A stretch of 64,000 nt of DNA from NCBI GenBank assembly GCA_944548615.1, contig OX155961.1, positions 11,656,239 to 11,720,238 on the forward strand, read 5' to 3'. Of the stretch, positions 1 to 12,387 are shown in pieces. This stretch comes from Micropterix aruncella. Taxonomy: Eukaryota > Arthropoda > Insecta > Lepidoptera > Micropterigidae. Below the pieces are notes generated by a model that worked only from the letters and a program-made list of their open reading frames with translations, had not been told where the DNA came from and searched no databases. Each line of letters opens with the position of its first letter. Position 1 is the stretch's first letter. Both the position numbers and the translations under genes were made by a program.

Positions 1-15
1 ATCACATTGTGAATC

Positions 16-480
16 TTGTATATAAGCTACACTAATAATTTTTATATTCCACTGTACAATTAAATAAAATATTATTGTTGGCGCTTGGCCCAAACGCGCC
101 CTTAGACGAGAAACGAACCGCGCCGCCTGAGGCGTCGTAATGGAAACCAACCGGGCACGTCCGCCAACCGAGAGACGGAGCTCATCGATTTATATTTATT
201 AAATTAATATTCAGATGAAATCAGTCCTTTGCGACTTGCCGGGAAGGTCTTCGAGTGACGCAACCGATTTTTTAAATTGCTATTATTAAAAAAATACTTA
301 TATTAAGCAAAGTTGGAATATGTCATATATAAGCTACATTAATAATATTTAAATTTGTTGGCGGTTAGCCCAAACCCGCCTGAGGCGTCGCAATGGGATT
401 CAAACGGGTACGTCCGCCAGCCGAGAGAGGGCACTCATCGATTTTTTATTATGAAATTAATATTCAGATGAATTTTTAGG
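16..480. repeat. Direct repeat of a GC-rich unit
   Basis: Two related copies (about 16-215 and 316-475) share a TATAAGCTACA..TAATAAT lead, then GTTGGCG.TT.GCCCAAAC, CCTGAGGCGTCG.AATGG, ACGTCCGCCA and CATCGATTT, and end with ATTAATATTCAGATGAA. The first has an extra segment inside. No coding potential seen. Origin unknown; probably fragments of a repetitive element. Confidence 0.6.
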
Positions 481-1267
481 CTGACACAATTGTACAAAAC
501 ATAGGTATGTTAAACAAAGTGTATCTACGCATCAAAATACTGAACTTTTATTTGTAAGATTTTGTTCCACCCCTTTCGAAAAAACGCGCTCTCGCGCTCT
601 CCTGCTCTATCTCTCTAATATATATTTACACACAAGCACACTATTAAGAGGCAAATGGTGCGATATGAAACGAGGGCGAAATACTCGCGCGATAAAACTT
701 TCAGTATACAGGGGGCAAAAAAGATAGAGTAAATGTGAATATTTTATAGATACTCTCTCCAGAGGATGACTGCGGGCTATTTGTACTGGCGGCTTCAAGT
801 GAGTGAGAGACAACTGCTCGGACGCGTGAGCTGTACCTACCCGTAATAAAGACAAAGAAATATTTAATGCTCTCTGAAAACCGGTCCTGAAGAGTGAGGT
901 CGAACATAAAATTGAGAGGCTCGAATCGAAGGACCCAGCGTTGGCAGCTTTGAGATTTTTCTAACAGACTTTGTTTATAGCTTATCAGTTTACTAACTGA
1001 CTAGCTGACCCGTGCCCACTTCATTGGCGGTAAAACTTTTTACTTGTGATGAAATTATGAGTGTGGTTCGATTAGTACTGAGTGCTATGATTTATTTTCT
1101 GACTGCCAAAAGAAGGGTTATATTTTTACTGCATATGTATGTATGTATTTGCATGCCAATTTGACGATATTACCGTTATTTGGGAGTGTCTTCTTGTAAG
1201 TGACTTATTTGTGAGTGTCTTATCCAGTAAAAGGGAAATTATATGCAGTAAAAGGAAAGCTTTTGTT
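481..1267. other. Intergenic, no gene recognised
   Basis: AT-rich sequence with a few short frames (for example 607-855 minus) that show no domain and no codon signal. I see no RNA gene or clear repeat. Confidence 0.5.
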
Positions 1268-1505
1268 TTAACCCCTCACGTTGCGAGGTAAAAACACCTA
1301 TCACTTTTGCGCGCGACATATTCGCGCACAAAAAATCGACGCGAGTCAACGGCCTTGAGAAAAACGATCATAACTTATAAACCACTAAACGGAATAAAAA
1401 AAGATAAAGAGAAAAATGATCGCATTGAAATTTGACATATAAAACATTATAACCTTATCTCGTAAAACAATTAAGATAATAATGAATAAATATTACAAAA
1501 TTGGC
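1268..1505 (+). repeat. TTAA-flanked (piggyBac-like) repeat, partial copy
   Basis: Begins TTAA then CCCCTCACG. The segment from about 1355 (GGCCTTGAGAAAAA..ATAACTT) through AATGATCGCATTGAAATTTG to ACCTTATCTCGT and AATGAATAAATATT matches the reverse complement of the complete element at 35935-36257. Similarity fades near 1505 and I could not find the far end. Confidence 0.6.
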
Positions 1506-3150
1506 AAACTGAAAAAAACTCGCCTATAAAATCATTTCGATTTTTTTGTAAATACAGTTTTTGTAAATATCAAAAATTGTAAATACAGTTATGTTCTTTA
1601 TTAAATGCTTTACCAAAACGATATTTTTTTTTTCATTTATTCAGCCAAGAAAATTTTTATTTATTCTCGTAAAAAAAAATTTTTTTAATTTTTAATTTGT
1701 GACTACTTATGGTATTTTTTTATATGAAATTCTTTCAAAATAACTTTATTACTACATCACTTCTTCTTAGAAATCACACCAGAACTTTGACCTTTGTCTG
1801 ATATTATAGAAAAATCTAAAGTTTTGAGAGTTTCCGCTTCCGAACCTAATAATAAACTTTGAATGCCCATAATATAAAATTCGTTAGATTTTTTCAATTA
1901 TATTGTCTTATCATAGACTTATTATATGTCTAATAACTAATTACTATACTCCAAAGAGTCACATTTCATCGAAAAACTATGGAAAATCGCACTTTTTTCT
2001 CTCATAGTAATTATCAAAACAAGTTTCATTTTCGCGAGCCATATTAGAAAAACAACATATAATGTTCAAAATACGCCTAATTATGTGATAACTTAGGATG
2101 TAAATGAAGCAATACCTATTTTATTAGTTAATTAAAGCGACATTACGTCATGTTTCGCGATATATAGGGATATTTCACAAACATTACAAAATAAAAACGG
2201 CCATTTTTTCGCGAGCCGTGTGTTGTTGACAAAGTGTTTTCTTCGAAAATTCGTGAAAAACAGCAAATGGATTGTGGAAATTGAATAATCCTAATGGCTA
2301 AACTACTTAAAAAGGGAAATTACTTACTTTTATCCGGTATACACTGCACTTATATACACAAAACACTTCACAAAACAAACACGTCGCGGAACTATACGCC
2401 GCCGCGGGGTGGCCGATCGACAATGCTGTTTTGACGTCTAATGCTGAGTTTTTAAATCGGCGGTCGATGTTATCGTCGTTGGCCGGCGAATGAAAGATTA
2501 TTTGGCCATGTCGTCCCGCGGTCAGAAAGCATTAAAGTACGACGATTCGAATCGTAAATTGCATTTTTCGCAGCGGCGAGCGCGATATCCAAAATCGGAT
2601 GTTACGGATTGTTAGGCGGCCGCCATACATGTCCCCAAATGGATGTTACGTGCTTGAGTTTTACTTATTTTGATATGAATTCATAATTGTTGATAATATG
2701 ACCAATAATAAACATGACCTAACGATTTAAATTATTTTTTTAATATAAAAAACTACTTTTTGTGACTTAAATATAAAATTTAGACATATGCTGTCGCTGA
2801 CATTTTTGTAGGCATTACCAAGCTCTACAAGTTTACTCTAGAACTTAATCATATATCTCTCATCGTTAAGGCAGCGTTAGTTAGAAACGTTTTCGTTCGA
2901 CCGTTTTTTCTCCGACTTACTTTGCAAATCCGCCTACCACGAAAAAGTCTTTTCATTTTTCGGATTAATATATAGCCTATGACATTCACAAATAACGTGG
3001 CTTTCTATTGGTAAAATAATTTTCAAAATCAGTTCAGTAGATCCAGAGATTACTTCCTACAACCTCACAAACGTTACCTCTTTATAATATTAGTATAGAT
3101 AGGTTATTACTGGTCCTTACGTAATTTGGAAGAAAATGAACAAATAGAAA
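1506..3150. other. AT-rich non-coding stretch
   Basis: Long A/T runs, no ORF of note. A GC-richer, CpG-containing stretch at about 2380-2640 interrupts it. TTCGCGAGCC recurs near 2033 and 2210. No gene recognised. Confidence 0.45.
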
Positions 3151-3153
3151 TAT

Positions 3154-5330
3154 TTGATTAAAAAGTTTGTGTTGATATTGTCAAAAATCCGAAGTCTTTT
3201 TGGGTTTGCGGCAGTCAAATTAATATATTTTGCGTATTTAAACACATTAATGACTTACGGACTACTATTTTGGGGAAATGCCGCAAGCAATAAAAGAATA
3301 TTTCTTTTGGAAAAGAGAGCACTGCGCAGCATGTATCAGGTAACGACCATTACCTCATGCAAATAATATTTCAGTAAGGCAAGGATAATTATTATGTTTT
3401 CGGCGTTCATATACCAGTAGTTGGGGAGTCAGCGACGAAAAAGTGCAAGAGTTTTGTAAAAGCTAATACTTTCAGATCAGACAGTATATTGGCCATAGAA
3501 TGCAGGGGTAGAGTAAGTAGGCCGAACTTCAGGACACCTGGTGCTGGCGTACTAGGAACTGTATAATTTTAATAGTACCCCCGAAGTGATTAAAAAAAGC
3601 TGAAAATTCATCCGTAGACAGTGGATGCAATAAATAACTCAAAACAAATGGTCAGACTGCTTAGCAATATAATTTTTTTATTTTTATTTATTTTTTATTT
3701 TATTAATTTTAGGAATCTTACAGCTAGGTATACGGTTATTACAAATTAATATGTATATAAGGCCAATTACAAGGTTCCACAAGTAAAAATGTATGAATAG
3801 ATATATAGGAGGGGGAGAAAAAAAAGAAAAACAAGTAGACTAAGAAGAAACTAAACAAAATAGAACAAAGGATTAGCCAAAGAAGGCGTCAGCCAGTAAC
3901 TTCTTGAGCTGCTGGACTGACATATTAAATAAGTCAATGTCATATTGGGTAGCTACATCATTGAAACTTTGGCTTGCTCTCAATAGATAACTGTTTAGCC
4001 TGTAATTGGTGTTAGCTCTGGGGATAAACAGGGTGCATGGTCTTCTGATCGGATCAGCAGAGACCCTCAACCCAACCTTCTCCAATAAATCCGGGCAGTC
4101 AACTGAGCCATTTGCTATCTTCAATAGGTAGGCGACATCTACAATATGGCGTCTTGTGGCTAAAGGTAAGAGGTGAAATTTATGACAGCGTTTAGTGTAG
4201 TCTGGAAAGAATTTTTTTACTTTAAATTGTAGGTGTCGTACAAAACGTCTCTGAATTCGCTCAATGCGGGTAATGTAAGTGTTATAGCTGGGGTTCCAGA
4301 TTTGTGATGCATATTCCAAGTGACTACGTACATATGCACAATAAAGAATTTTAACGGTTTTAATAGATTTAAACTCAGATGATAAACGCAGAACAAAACC
4401 TAATGTTCTTGATGCTTTGCTGATGACACTATTGATGTGCTCATCAAAGAGTAATTTAGTGTCAAAGATTATACCTAAATCACGGATTGAGTTTACTCTA
4501 GTAATATTGATATTCTTAAGTGTATAAGAAAAGAGAAGAGGTTGTGGCTTACGAGTGAAGGAACATAAATAACATTTGGATACATTTAAGTCTAATTTGT
4601 TCAACAAACAGAAACGGTCAAAACGATTGAGATCTTCTTGCAAACGTTGTGCACTTTCTTGTGAGTTAATCGGACAGAGTATCTTCATGTCGTCAGCGTA
4701 TAGGATTACTTCGCAGAATTTGAAGCAGGAAGATACATCATTGACAACGATGTTAAACAGGAGCGGTCCCAATAGGGATCCTTGGGGTACTCCAGAAGGG
4801 ATTTGCATTGGTGATGACGTGTATCCGTTGAGAGCTACAGTCTGGCACCTGTTCTGTATGTAGGACGTGAACCACCTGTACAAGTTTCCACGAATTCCTA
4901 CTAATCGGAGTTTGGATAAAAGTACTGTATGATCAATTCTATCGAAACATTTGCTATAATCGGTATAGATAACATCAACTTGAGAAGGTATGGACATATG
5001 CTCAGATATATAATCGCTACAAACAACCAGGTTAGATGTCGTAGACCTTCCTCTTAAAAAACCATGCTGCTGTGAGCAGAATGTATGTTTTAGAGTAGAG
5101 TATAACTGGTTATAGACAACCTTTTCTAGCACTTTAGCAAACAGAGATAGTTTGGAGTAATGTAATAGTAGAGTAATGCGTAGCAATATATCCATTCACT
5201 GAAACCATACCCGCGGTAGGTCTCTTTTATGCGTACTCGAATACGACTGGCAAAAGTACAGAAAAGCTACTTATACCTTAGCATTAAATTCCATAATATA
5301 CTCCCTAACACTGGTAAACAGCCGGAGGAC
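3154..5330 (+). pseudogene. LINE A, C-terminal RT remnants interrupted by LINE B
   Basis: The frame at 3154-3366 reads IYFAYLNTLMTYGLLFWGN and LLEKRALRSMY, the thumb/C-terminal region typical of Jockey/CR1-type LINE polymerases (Y..L.S.L.YG...WG). After the interruption by LINE B (3672-5180), the sequence at about 5230-5300 reads RIRLAKVQKSYLYLSIKF, the C-terminal motif of the same class of LINE. Stops and gaps lie between. Dead remnant. Confidence 0.6.
3672..5180 (-). mobile_element. 5'-truncated LINE B (non-LTR retrotransposon) with RT ORF
   Basis: The open frame from about 5180 down to the stop at 3873 encodes roughly 435 residues of reverse transcriptase: QHGFLRGRSTTSNL (motif 2 region), VDVIYTDYSKCFDRIDH (catalytic Asp), SGVPQGSLLGPLLFNI, then the YADD box (ILYADDMKIL) and a long thumb/C-terminal region ending LLADAFFG. 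The family resembles Jockey/CR1 superfamily LINEs. The endonuclease and ORF1 are missing. A T/A-rich 3' tail lies at 3672-3700. TAGCAATATA occurs at both ends (3662-3671 and 5181-5190), a 10-bp target-site duplication. The first five codons of the annotated frame (MDILL) belong to the flank. The RT frame is uninterrupted, so the insertion is fairly young. Confidence 0.92.
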
Positions 5331-5900
5331 GTAAAATTAAAAAATATATCAAGGAGATGCTGATAGGCCACTATTTCTATGATCTAGCTGAATTTGAGGG
5401 CCATGACTTTTTAAATATTGCGCCTATTTGAATGACTTAAAAAGTAGAGCCTTGTCTGGTTATTTTATTTGGTATTATGTTTATACTTTTAGTTTTAAAT
5501 GCATGGCGTAGCTTTAATTCGATTATTTAACATTTTAGTGACAACTTGAATATTACGATGAATAACTACGTATCTTTTCGAATTATTGACAATTTGATAT
5601 TTTAGGCGTCTATTTTGATTATATTTATTTATAGTTGATAATCTAGTAGTTAAATTCTTGACTACCTATGTACTCGTATGTTCAGTAAAGAGTCGTAACG
5701 AGCATGGGTGCCGCTAGGACTACTTTCAGGGAGATGCATGCGCATCTGCACACTATACTATTAACTAATAACATATTATAGAAACAAGTAGAGGAAGACA
5801 CTAAATTTAATGATTTAATAATTCATCCACTTCAAGGATGCCGGTTAATTAAAACTCACCTGTATACGAGGATCACGCTGAGAATTTCCGGACCAAATAT
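5331..5900. other. Non-coding AT-rich spacer
   Basis: No ORF or RNA recognised. A sequence near 5870-5905 (ACGAGGATCACGCTGAGAAT) may be the terminal region of the adjacent mariner copy. Confidence 0.4.
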
Positions 5901-5917
5901 AATTAATGACCAAAAAT

Positions 5918-6600
5918 CAATTTATTGCTTTCGCTTCTTAAAATATTCTTCGTGAGTGTTAATACACTTTTTGATACGTATAAAATAAACCAATTTTCAT
6001 AACATTTCCTGCATCTCTCCATAGTGACCTCGGAAACATGTTTTTGATATTCTTCTGGCGAAGAAAATCGTTGACCTCGTAATTGGCTCTTATTTTTGGC
6101 GACAAGATGAAATCACAAGAGTCGGGACTGTATGGAGGATAGCTCGCGAGTCTTACGTTTTTCGCCTTCAAAAATTTATTTGTCTGTCTGACAGTGAGAG
6201 CTGGCATATAGCATGGTGCAAGATGATGCAGCGTTTACGCTTGCTTTGACGGAGTTCGACAATATTTTTTGGCAAGCAAATGGTCGAGTACCAATCAGCA
6301 TTCAGGAGGGTACGATGATTCCAAAAAGCAACAGTAGCCGCGTGTCCAGTTTTCTTAAAAAAAGAAGCGATCATCTTTTTTGCTGTTTTGCTTATCTTGA
6401 AAGATCCAAATGGTCGATTGCTGCTGTTTTTCAGGGTCATAGCTATAAATCCATGTTTCGTCAATGTGCCCCAACAAATGTGACGCCCCTTCGTTGAATT
6501 TGGTAAGCATGGCATTGTGTCAAATTGTGTAGGGTCCACCGCGAGCATAGCGTTCTCGCAAAATGTTTGTGTACGATTGATTCTACCTAATAGTCGCAGT
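5918..6600 (-). pseudogene. Dead mariner transposase
   Basis: The minus strand encodes scattered mariner transposase pieces: GTLTKHGFIAMT (from GDETWI.. region), AKKMIASFF, then SKRKRCIILHHAICQLS (the ..HHDNA.. region, catalytic Asp lost), LASYPPYSPDSCDFILSPKIR (the PPYSPDLAP.D..LFP motif) and near 5940 INTHEEYFKKRKQ as C-terminus. At least one frame change at about 6170-6210. The N-terminal helix-turn-helix is not recognisable. Non-functional. Confidence 0.8.
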
Positions 6601-6628
6601 TCTACACGACATAAAAACGCAATGTACG

Positions 6629-7775
6629 GCGTTTCGTGAACAAAAGATTTCCTTTGGCAGGTTTGATCTGTAGGTTCAAAGGATGGATTTAAGAAGGTAA
6701 GCCACCTGGATTTTTAATCCAAGAAAGAGGGGGGGGGGGGAGTTTCACCCGCCGCGCTTCGAATAAAAAAATATAACTGATCCAGTTACACATACTATGG
6801 CGTGTTTGGTATCGTTTTCGGATAAAAAGAGTACGGGGAATCTGTTTCTTATGTTATTTAGAGACACTTTTATACAAAGTCAATAATTTTGGTAAAAAAG
6901 TAAATTTGTAAGTAAGTTTTTTTCTTCAACAGTATTTAACTTCGAAAATAGATCGATTTTGTAGATAAAAAAAATAGTGCTATCGAGCTCATACTGTCTA
7001 GTTTTTAGAAATATATACTTTACATATACTTATCTGACAGTATGTACCCAACAAAATGCCATGAGAATCGAGTGACGTACTGAAATTATTGTCAAAATTT
7101 CACTCTCGGTCGCTCAAAGCTCGTGCCGGGCGGGGGCGGGGGCGCGACCTGCCTGTCCGATTTCATGTTAGTAGTTTAGTGCCCTGGTTTTTCTTATTTG
7201 ACACCCAAATTACGCTCGTTGGTTATCTGTTCATGTAGCTGTCATGCATCTGTATGTGCCGCCTCCTGGAAGAGTTTATCAACGTTAATAAATCTTCTCA
7301 AGAGCTTCATCACGAACAATATCCTGCGTTCCAGAAAACATTTCTGCGACAAGTTCATGCAGTCCAAGCAAGTTTTGAAGAGTTTGGCAATCTTTTTCAA
7401 GAACAAACAATTGATTTAATTGTAATAGATACAAGAACAATTGTAGACAACGATGCTGTTAGCACATTAATCCATCTGGATAAAAATGGCAAGGATTGGC
7501 ACAGGACATTCGTTGAAGAAAGGCTGGTTAAAAAGACATTTACTTTATTTGAACCCATAAAAAAAGTGAAACCCAGAATTTTTGCTACTCTCAAGAAGCC
7601 AAAAAAATTCAAAACAACTTGAAACCGTCAAGGTTCTCAAGTGGGATATAAGTCTATTCTCGAAACTATTAATTTCATGTCAGAATAGGCACTTGGATCT
7701 TCTTAAATCCATCATTTGGACCTACAGATCAAACCTGCCAAAGGAAATCTTTTGTTCACGAAACGCCGTATAATT
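6629..7775. repeat. Inverted repeats flanking a 1-kb segment
   Basis: A roughly 68-bp sequence at 7702-7770 (TCTTAAATCCATC..TTTGGACC to GTTCACGAAACGCCGTA) occurs in reverse complement at 6629-6700 with about two differences. The enclosed segment carries a poly-G run (6727-6740), a GC-rich stretch (7110-7160) and the orphan ORF at 7254. No target duplication is obvious. Confidence 0.7.
7254..7622 (+). pseudogene. Fragment of a multicopy uncharacterised arthropod protein
   Basis: An open frame of about 120 codons without a convincing start: HHEQYPAFQKTFLRQVHAVQ, then DLIVIDTRTIVDNDAVSTL and TFVEERLVKKTFTLFEPIKK. I recall similar wording (YPAFQ..FLRQ; FV..RLV..T..LF.PIKKNKLP) in repetitive, unnamed proteins of arthropod genomes whose function is not established; this recollection cannot be checked here. 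An in-frame TAG just upstream of the Met at 7254 and the short length indicate a fragment, probably carried by a transposon given the flanking inverted repeats. Confidence 0.4.
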
Positions 7776-7859
7776 TATCGTAGAACAGCGACTATAACGC
7801 AGGATACCTGAATCTCATGGTAGGTCACATGCCTGTCTGTTTCGATTTGATTGGTAGCG

Positions 7860-8112
7860 ACTGGTTTCGTGCAGCTTGGGCCATAAGATCCATTTAGTTC
7901 TCGGATCGGCCCAACTCACGATTTAACTCATATTCAGAAGCCTCCTCTAGTGGAAGGCTACCCCGGGTAACACTCTCGCGTCTCAGGCCTCACGGTTGGT
8001 AGATCGGTTTCTCCTGGTGGGATTGCCTCCCGGCGCTACTGGACAGTTTGCGCACCGTTCGGCGCCACTCGGTTGTGCACTCTGACTAATTGCTGAAGGA
8101 GTCTGGACACTA
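7860..8112 (-). repeat. GC-rich 'ACGGGCGAGCCCGT' family, partial copy
   Basis: Reverse-strand partial copy of the repeat described at 12388-13045. It shares CTACCCCGGG, CTCAGGCCT, TTTGCGCACCG, GCACTCTGACTAATT and a trailing ACTATGGAAATATA with the copy at 16680-16920. It lacks the terminal hairpin. Confidence 0.65.
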
Positions 8113-8114
8113 TG

Positions 8115-8350
8115 GAAATATAGACTGTTGAACTTCCAAATAAGTGGTTGTCTAAATTACCAATTGTACAAATATCAATAAATTAACATTAATTTCGTGT
8201 TTAGTGTAAAATGAAAGGTCTGAATGAGTACGTTACGGAATTATACATTCATCTACATATGATTTACATCTATATACACAAACCACAAATATTTTATAAA
8301 AATACCGAGATAAACTTAATTTTAAACACAATAGTTCACTTTCTGTGTTG
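8115..8350 (+). repeat. 'AAGGAGTGT' family, partial copy
   Basis: Contains AAGTGGTTGTCTAAAT, ATCAATAAATTAACAT, AAAGGTCTGA.TGAGTAC and AACCACAAATATTT, the 3' half of the family described at 57530-57850. It directly abuts a copy of the GC-rich family. Confidence 0.6.
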
Positions 8351-9736
8351 TTTTGCTCTACAAATATCAGCAATTAACTACCGTCATATCAATACTCATA
8401 CCTCTGATGGAGAAAATGATTTATTGTAATTGCTACAATAATCCAGACTTTTTCCAGAACTTTCTGCTAATTAACAAAAATATATAACACAATTAGCGTT
8501 TGTTGTTTTTCTCTTTCGCATTTGATGTTTGCGGTTCCCGATTTCCTAATTATATTTTGAAGTGTCACAAAGCCCGGAGGAGAAAATAATACGCAGCGAG
8601 GACGAAAAGCACGAAAAAGTTACTTTTGTCGGAATTAATTACGTCATAAATAAAGCTCCCGGAGATAAACAAGACGGATTCGAAGAGGAATTCTTTGTTT
8701 TGTATTGTTTAAAATGTTTTTTTTTCAGAAGTCGTCTTTATAAAGAATGAAGGTGTAGGAAAGGAAATCTCATTTGATTAATATGCTAGGTTGAAGAAAA
8801 AAAAAACACATATAATATCGCTACTGTAAGCATCAATTTATTAAAGTCGAAACGATCTGTATACATAATTTCACAACGGAAGGTTTTCATTATTTTTTTT
8901 TGAAAAATATTTCATCTAGTATGATCCCACGAATATTTATAAAGATAGGTACTATTCCTACGGCACGACTTCCTGCTGATCTACCTTTGTACACTAAACT
9001 AAAACTAGTTAAAATTTCAATAATTTAAAAAAGCCTCACTGGGACAGGGGCTCTAATAAATCTATTTCCTTTTAAAATTCATTTAAAAACAGTTAAAGCA
9101 TCAAAGTGTACAGAATTATTATTATTCACATATTTTCCTCTTAAATTGGCGATATATTTGAAAGATATGTGGAGTAATTATGACTGAACATAATTATATT
9201 TTAATTTAACTTTTAAGAAATATTTGAAGTTTTCAGATATTTAGAATACGTCGCAATTTCTCATAGGTATTTTAGTTACATAAATCAGTTACGTAATATA
9301 CGGAATATCAAAGTATATAACTGTAATCAAAAGTACGTATTACGCATTATAGTAAATAATAATAGATGCGACCCTGAGAATCCGAAATTTTGCAACTACT
9401 CAAGATTTTCTAAACTTCTAATGAGAATATATTTTTAAATCGTTATTTACATAACTAATCTACTAATTTTAATGAATAAATGTGCGCTTAAAGGAATATG
9501 CCTAAATGGATGGGTACGGATTTTGATGAAGCAAATAAAAATGAAAACGAAAATAAAAAAAAAAAATGTTTATTGCAAATTATGTACAAATGAAGAATAA
9601 AATATTCACAAATTGAGCGGCGAGTTACATATATAGGGCCAACTTCCCCAACCTCAGTTACAGCTAAAGTAAAAGTCGAAGTGAATGTAACTAAATCGGC
9701 AAAAATTGTTCGCTGCCGCAAGATGGTATATAAGAG
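8351..9736. other. AT-rich spacer, no gene recognised
   Basis: A frame at 8562-8750 (EEKIIRSEDEKHEKVTFVGI..) is acidic/basic and unfamiliar; without homology or splice support I do not call it a gene. The rest is AT-rich with poly-A tracts. Confidence 0.4.
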
Positions 9737-9984
9737 CACAGTATACCAGACAGTAGGTTTACTCTCGAGCTACAGGACATTGCAGGAAGAGGGTGCGAGG
9801 AATGTGGGCAGAGGGGTACGTTTTGACAAACGCCTTTGGCTAGCATTACGCGCAGGTAAAGGCTGGCGAATTTTTCTAACTTTTCTGGACATCTGGTGGC
9901 CATATCTGAGCCCTTGCGACTCGTGACGTATTCGCATCGATTTCAATTTTGTTCTAAGAGAAGCTACTGTCTGGTATACTGTGG
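9737..9984 (+). repeat. Interspersed repeat, uninterrupted copy
   Basis: Shared with 29704-31111: CACARTATACC, ACTCTCGAGCTACAGG, GATGTGGGCAGAG, AAAGGCTGGCGA, CGACTC.TG.CGTATTCGC, GAGAAGCT.CTGTCTGGTAT. This copy lacks the two insertions present in the other, so it serves as the empty site for both. Confidence 0.8.
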
Positions 9985-11764
9985 TAAAAGCATCCTAGCC
10001 GCCCGTTATCAGCTGTTTTCTCTGACGGTTCAGCGAATTCTTTTGTCAGTTTTCTTCGTGGTTCTGCTGTGTTTATCACAGCAGACATGTACATAGCTTT
10101 GAAAAACTATGTGGTTATTCATGCTAACAGTTTACAATTACGAAAAAAAGGGATTATATTTCTATTTCTATAAAATACTGACTGACAACTGTCAGCGGCG
10201 ATGCAGTGGCAGCATAGACACGCTCGGTATCCACCATTAATGGTGTAAGAATGCATAATGTATAGGAACCTTTACCCAGCAGCGGGCAAACAGCCCGCGC
10301 ACAATTAGTCATAAAATAGATCATTTGAAAGAACGATGTACGTGGTTTTATTTAGTCGTGCACACACGTGAAACTGTAAGCAAGGAAATCCGGAATTAAG
10401 ATAAGCTAGATGAGGGACTAGAAACCGGATCACCCAAAAATCTACAACGGTTACTCCACGTGATCCATTTGTAGTGTAACTGTGCAACTGTAAAGTGAGA
10501 TTATGAAGAGCATCAACTCATTGCAGAAAACCCACAAACAAAAACCTTTATCTGGACTGGAAAATAGACCACCTAACACTTCAGAATTTTATATTTTTCC
10601 GAAAGTAATGCGGGGAAACGCAGCTTTGTCGTTAATCGAAACGTAGAGGTAAGGTTAAAGATGTTTACTTTTACTTTAGCTGTGGTCGAAAAAATGAACC
10701 CTAAAACTTAAGACAGCTGAGTTTAGCGTAACTTTAAAAAAAAACTTTTACCCTGCTGTACATATTTAGTCCTACAAAAAGCTACAAAATGTACAAGCTT
10801 AAATATATAATTAATTATTATTATTCTCACTGAGATCAAATTATAAAATGAGCAGAGTTTGTTGTTTCATACTATACACCGTTTCTAAATCCTATACATA
10901 GCTATAATTAATAATCATTGGTTATTAAATAGGAAACATAACTTTTATAGTTTAAACATGAATGAGCAAAAATACCTCAGTCATACTTAATTAAAATACA
11001 TACTTTGGCGAATTGGGTAAGGAAATAACGTTTCATTATTACCGCTAGGAATCTTAGGAATATAATTTTACTGAGAAAAAGCAAGAATGTCTCGAAAATT
11101 TGTGGTCGTTCCTATACAATGTTAAAGCTTTATTTCTTTTACTAATTGACGCGATCGAAGCGAAAACAAAATTGAAAATTACCAAGAATTAACAACGTTT
11201 TTTCGATAAAATGTATACATAAATGTTTTGTTAATTTCGAGATTTTATTTAAAAAGGCAACAACTCGTGAAAATATATCTGTAGCATTTTACGCTAATAT
11301 CAACAAGAAGGGGTTTTAATTCTAGAAATGATTTTGTATCTTTTTCTTTATAACTCACAACTCTTTTGACTTCGTATTAGACAATCTTTTCTTTGTTAAT
11401 TTCATCTACGGTATGCGTTCTGGCGAATTGATTGTCTTTTATTTTTTAATATGTTATGGTCATTCTTCTTCCTTTTGTCTCTTAATTAGATACGCGGTTT
11501 TACCAGCTAATTATTGTACATACGGTAAGTTATACTACCACAATCTTAAAATGTAGGTTGGCGGGACTATGATGATGGTAGTCGCGGAGAAAATATATAA
11601 GATTGAAGGGTATTTAATTGTACCTGTATCTACAGACGGTGGTCATCACATTAGGACCGCCATGTAATTTCAGTAATATTTGAATATTTCTAAACTGGTA
11701 AACTGTAAAGCTTTCTGTGATAAAATATATTTAGGTAATAGACGACTTTCCTGTAATTTAAAAG
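9985..11764. other. AT-rich non-coding stretch
   Basis: No coding frame of interest. A sequence CCTTTACCCAGCAGCGGGC near 10270 resembles a LINE 3'-end phrase common in some insects (from memory), but no further element structure is visible. Confidence 0.4.
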
Positions 11765-11770
11765 TCAATA

Positions 11771-12052
11771 TGGCCCGGTGGAATAGTGGTTAGGTCGACT
11801 GATCTTACTTTGTAAGGTCCCGGGTTCGATTCCCGACTGGGTTACCTTTATCCATTGGGATAAAAATAGCGGAATTGTATTTCAATTCTATCGATTGAAT
11901 GCAATAACAATCCATACGCATTTTTCACGCACACATACATACAAACACTTCATAGTAGGGTTGGTTGGAAGAGATTGTCATATGACAATAAACTAGCACA
12001 TTGTGAAATTACCCTTTATTATGATATATAACTTGAACAAACAAACAAACAA
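11771..12052 (+). mobile_element. tRNA-derived SINE, copy 1
   Basis: Starts TGGCCCGGTGG and has an RNA polymerase III A-box-like TGGAATAGTGGTTAGG (about 11779-11794) and B box GGGTTCGATTCCC (about 11822-11834), so the head is tRNA-like. The body has GGGATAAAA.TA.CGGAATTG, AATGCAATAACAA and GATTGTCATATGACAATAAA (a palindrome), ending in (ACAA)n. Flanked by TCAATAT at 11765-11771 and 12053-12059. About 75% or more alike to copy 2 at 45883. Not a functional tRNA gene: the anticodon arm cannot be folded convincingly. Confidence 0.88.
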
Positions 12053-12387
12053 TCAATATTATGTGAAATAAATAGCGTGAGCCCCATTAATATTCAAGGA
12101 AATAGTTGTTTTGATATTCTTTCTATTTGTATTAGTAGGTACTTTTTATTAAATTAAAATAAATAAATAAATTTAGTAATTTTGGTATTTTTTATAATGT
12201 TAAACATATATAAAAAAAATGATCAAATATTTTTAAAATTATCACAATAATATTATTTTGAACTAAATATTTAATTGAATAATGATGCCGCTCACGCTAT
12301 TTATCGGATATAATATTGACTGTTTAATAACATAAAAATAATCTATTTATATTTATTTATATAAATAAATAATATGGACAACAGTAG
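12053..12387. other. Very AT-rich spacer
   Basis: Runs of TAAATAAATA and TATTTATTTATA, no ORF, no RNA recognised. Confidence 0.5.

Noticed and set aside
11771..11842. Possible functional tRNA gene (A and B boxes present)
   Set aside because: A second copy with the same 3' body, (ACAA)n tail and target-site duplications shows this is a SINE; the anticodon arm does not fold well.
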